Assembly: GCA_963728975.1 (NCBI GenBank) | Contig: CAVSMF010000007.1 | Span: 1 to 64,000 of the forward strand | Length of the DNA stretch: 64,000 nt | Direction: 5' to 3' | Origin: DATFCK01 sp963728975 | Lineage (GTDB): Bacteria; Verrucomicrobiota; Verrucomicrobiia; Chthoniobacterales; UBA10450 | In this document: in pieces, positions 62,401-64,000 of the stretch | Numbering within the stretch: the first letter of the stretch is position 1 | How the letters are laid out: each line of letters starts with the position of its first letter | Position numbers and translations under genes: made by a program | Notes under the pieces: model-generated | Database searches by the model: none | What the model saw: only the letters and a program-made list of their open reading frames with translations | What the model was told of the DNA's origin: nothing

Positions 62401-63770
62401 ATGATGCCGTTCAGGTCTTTACCAATGATGGCGTCGCCCGAAGATTCAACAATCGCCGCCAGCCGGCTTAAAGCCATTTCCGCCTGCTTGCGCTCGGTGA
62501 TGTCCAGATACGTTCCGAGCACGCCGCTGATATCCCCTTTGGAATCGCGCAGAGGCATCTTGCTCGTAAGAATCGTGAGCGCGTTCCCTTCGGAGGCCGT
62601 CAGGGATTCTTCGATGAGCAACTTGGAGCAGCCGCTCTCGATGACCTGGCTGTCATCGCTGCGATACAGTTCCGCCCGATCACGCCACCCCATCTGGTAA
62701 TCATCTTTCCCGATGATGTCCTTGGGATCGGCAAATCCCGCATCGTGCGCGAATGCCGCGTTACAGCCCAAGTAAACGAGATTCTTGTCTTTCCAGAATA
62801 CTCGCGCGGGTATCGCGTTGATAATTCCTTCGATGATCTGCTGTGATGCACGCAGCGCCTCTTCCGTTCGCTTCCGCTCGGTATTTTCCGCCTGCAACGC
62901 TTCATTGGCGTCTGCCAGTTCAGCGGTGCGTTCTTTGACTCGCACCTCGAGTTCCACGTGGGCCTTGCGCAGATTTTCCTCTGCCTCCGCGCGCCGGTGG
63001 AAGCTATCTAACATTTGGGCGTGCCATCGTCGCACGCCGCGCGCGGCCGACCACCAGGCCACCAACGATGTCCCACCGACACCCAGAGCACCGATTATTA
63101 AGAGCAAATCAACGCGTTTTTCCTCTCGCAAACTTTCATCCAAATTGCGCCTGATTTGGTCACCGAATGATGTGATTCCTTCAACGTAAAGTGTTTTCTG
63201 CCTTTCATATTCGGGACTGAACAATACAACCTGCGCCTCCTCCTTGCGGCCAGCGCGAACCAAAGCAAAGGCACGGTTTTCCATTTCCACCAACTTGACG
63301 TTGGCCGCATCTATCTTGGCCGCGGCTTCGAGGGTGGAAGGGCCAGTTCCAATTCTTGTTGCGTCTTTGATTGCGGCATCCAATTGCGGCTCGAATTGGC
63401 GGTACCGCTCTTCCCACTGCGAATCTCCCGTCGCCGCCGCCATGCGCGCGGACATGGTCAATACCTCGTCCAAATGGACGATGACGCCTCGGAGTTCTTC
63501 GACTCGGGATCCCTTGTCTAAGAAAATCTTCGCATCGCGACTCACATCGAAAAGAATCCAGCCGAACCAGGCGAAAGCCACGATCGTCAGGAAACAAACG
63601 AGGGTGAGAAGCCTGATCGGAAAATGGATGGCCGTTATCGCATCATCGCGGGCTATGTTTTGTGGGGCTGGCAATCGTTCCTTTTTTCGTCTGATGTGTC
63701 GAGCAAGTCTCGCACTTTGCGTAAAAAGTCGGCTGCGCCGGGCCAGATGCGGTGCTGTCTGCGTATCCAT
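59466..63770 (-). CDS. Giant membrane hybrid histidine kinase with six PAS domains
   Basis: 1,434 residues. Two membrane helices (about 52-75 and 222-243) enclose a periplasmic helical sensor. A coiled coil (about 260-310) is followed by six PAS/PAC units up to about 1055, each ending in a T-E-R-K motif. HisKA GVAHDLNNILTPILICAEIL has phospho-His1072; HATPase_c has NLSVNARDAMPNGG, FRVTDTGTGMSRATIDKIFD and GKGTGLGLSTALGIIKSHGG; the receiver (ELILVVDDEAGIRRITKVIL) has Asp1363. The H-D-L-N-N box marks the NtrB-like kinase class. It probably feeds the neighbouring receivers. The frame is intact throughout. Confidence 0.95.
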   Translation of the reverse strand: MDTQTAPHLARRSRLFTQSARLARHIRRKKERLPAPQNIARDDAITAIHFPIRLLTLVCFLTIVAFAWFGWILFDVSRDAKIFLDKGSRVEELRGVIVHLDEVLTMSARMAAATGDSQWEERYRQFEPQLDAAIKDATRIGTGPSTLEAAAKIDAANVKLVEMENRAFALVRAGRKEEAQVVLFSPEYERQKTLYVEGITSFGDQIRRNLDESLREEKRVDLLLIIGALGVGGTSLVAWWSAARGVRRWHAQMLDSFHRRAEAEENLRKAHVELEVRVKERTAELADANEALQAENTERKRTEEALRASQQIIEGIINAIPARVFWKDKNLVYLGCNAAFAHDAGFADPKDIIGKDDYQMGWRDRAELYRSDDSQVIESGCSKLLIEESLTASEGNALTILTSKMPLRDSKGDISGVLGTYLDITERKQAEMALSRLAAIVESSGDAIIGKDLNGIITSWNKGAEEIFGYEASEMMGASIMRLIPTDRQEEEDRIKEKVRRGENVESFETLRQTKDGRLIDVSITASPIKDVNGKVIGVSKVARDITERKQAEGALRVSEAHLQTVVENLNEGVVVSDLNGKLLHWNRAALELHGFANVDDGARKLTELVDTFELSAIDGTPISVEEWPLSRILRGESLHDLELRVRNIKVGWQRIFSYGGTLVHDANNQPLLAIGTISDITERKQAEELMQASEERYRALFESNPSPMWVYDLETLSFLAVNAAAVKHYGYSQGEFRAMTIKDIRPSEDIPALMDDLSQKDDDLNQSSQWRHCTKDRKLIDVEITSNELTWLGRRAKVVLINDITERKRAEETLREQAALFDQTYDAVLVWDWKGPIRFWNRGAGSLYGYTDEEAVGKTSQQLLNTQVTGGLQTLIESLDRNGVWQGELKHTTSDGRQITVESRMALVREPKREYVLEINRDITERKRGEERLLEQADIINRAHDAIIIRNFEDRRVVFWNNGAERLYGWTAAEVMGEAGDANFADPEEIEKIMSALLSADEFRGEIKQITKEGKELITEERATLVRNPDGTPHSVLIICTDVTEQKKLETHLLRAQRLESIGTLASGVAHDLNNILTPILICAEILRENPTGEEAASSIALIEESAKRGANVVKQVLTFARGIEGESVPIKPSHLVQEMIDIAQNTFPKTIEILGCYTDDLWSIKCDPTQLHQVLLNLSVNARDAMPNGGSLKIGAENFDVDEHYASMTLGAKPGPHVMFRVTDTGTGMSRATIDKIFDPFFTTKEVGKGTGLGLSTALGIIKSHGGFISVYSEIGTGTTFKVFLPAQVSEAFSPKSAASLESLNGKGELILVVDDEAGIRRITKVILEKHNYRVLLANDGTEALAAFAQQTGSINAVLTDIMMPYVDGVALIRAIKKMKPEMVFIASTGQGEETRVAELESLGVRNFLTKPYDTAKLLETLRDTLSAQSHI

Positions 63771-64000
63771 GGGGGGTCTTTGAGGAAAACCGACGGAGAA
63801 GCTTGATGGTTTTGGAGCATCGCTCGTTCCATCCCTTCGGCAACGGGGGATATGCGGCTTAAACTCGAAGCGCGCGAAGGGTTACGATCTCAGCCAGCGT
63901 CTCGCTTTCGCGCTCCTTTATGATAGCGTCGATGACGAATTGATTCAGCAAGCCGTCTGCTTAGGTTGGTTGGGGGTCGTGCAACGACAGCCCTCACAAA
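63771..64000. other. Right window edge, no gene called
   Basis: A minus-strand frame 63859-63960 (NQFVIDAIIKERESETLAEI) ends in TAA but has no ATG start and an in-frame stop upstream, so it is at most a remnant. Confidence 0.4.

Overview
The window looks like a chromosomal segment of a GC-rich soil or freshwater Verrucomicrobiota-type bacterium. This is inferred from a long secreted protein with calcium-binding repeats, zinc-ribbon plus membrane-anchored enzymes, large PAS histidine kinases, and gene families such as DUF5069, DUF899, DUF3175 and DUF2231-Rieske. No ribosomal RNA or marker gene is present, so the placement is tentative.

Layout. (1) 1-5.29 kb: one very long minus-strand gene for a secreted repeat protein that runs off the left edge. 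(2) 5.3-6.3 kb: no gene, with a dispersed repeat. (3) 6.3-22.6 kb: the most notable region. It is an array of promoterless gene cassettes, nearly all on the minus strand, separated by integron attC sites. At least 13 sites are recognisable and several more are damaged. No integron integrase is present, so the array is a CALIN (cluster of attC lacking an integrase) as far as this window shows. Cargo includes a PemK/MazF-type toxin-antitoxin pair, a RibD/DHFR-like reductase, a DUF4258/DUF2283 pair, a TIR-domain protein, an AbiJ-like abortive-infection gene, an esterase, a TonB-type protein and several related one-helix membrane proteins. Many cassettes are broken by frameshifts or stops. Two IS110-family elements are inserted in the same orientation inside attC sites, and a RAYT/REP remnant sits at another. 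A diverged repeat lies at both ends of the array.

(4) 23-49 kb: ordinary chromosomal genes mixed with dense intergenic repeats. They include a membrane-anchored pullulanase-like enzyme, kynureninase with VOC and RidA neighbours, a Rieske membrane protein, a nitroreductase, DoxX, a hybrid kinase, DNA-3-methyladenine glycosylase I, an EamA transporter, an ArsR-led operon (DUF899, GFA, SRPBCC, SnoaL), two TolB/TPR membrane proteins fused by a frameshift, VapBC, a cysteine-desulfurase-like enzyme and a DUF1223 protein. (5) 49-64 kb: a SnoaL protein, POT peptide transporter, MarR-SRPBCC pair, aldehyde dehydrogenase, a MITE-like element, a His-rich secreted protein and a signalling cluster (LuxR-type regulator, double-receiver protein, six-PAS hybrid kinase). 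Inside this last region a solitary integron-like cassette (VOC protein at 57.4 kb) lies on the opposite strand, with an attC closely resembling one in the main array.
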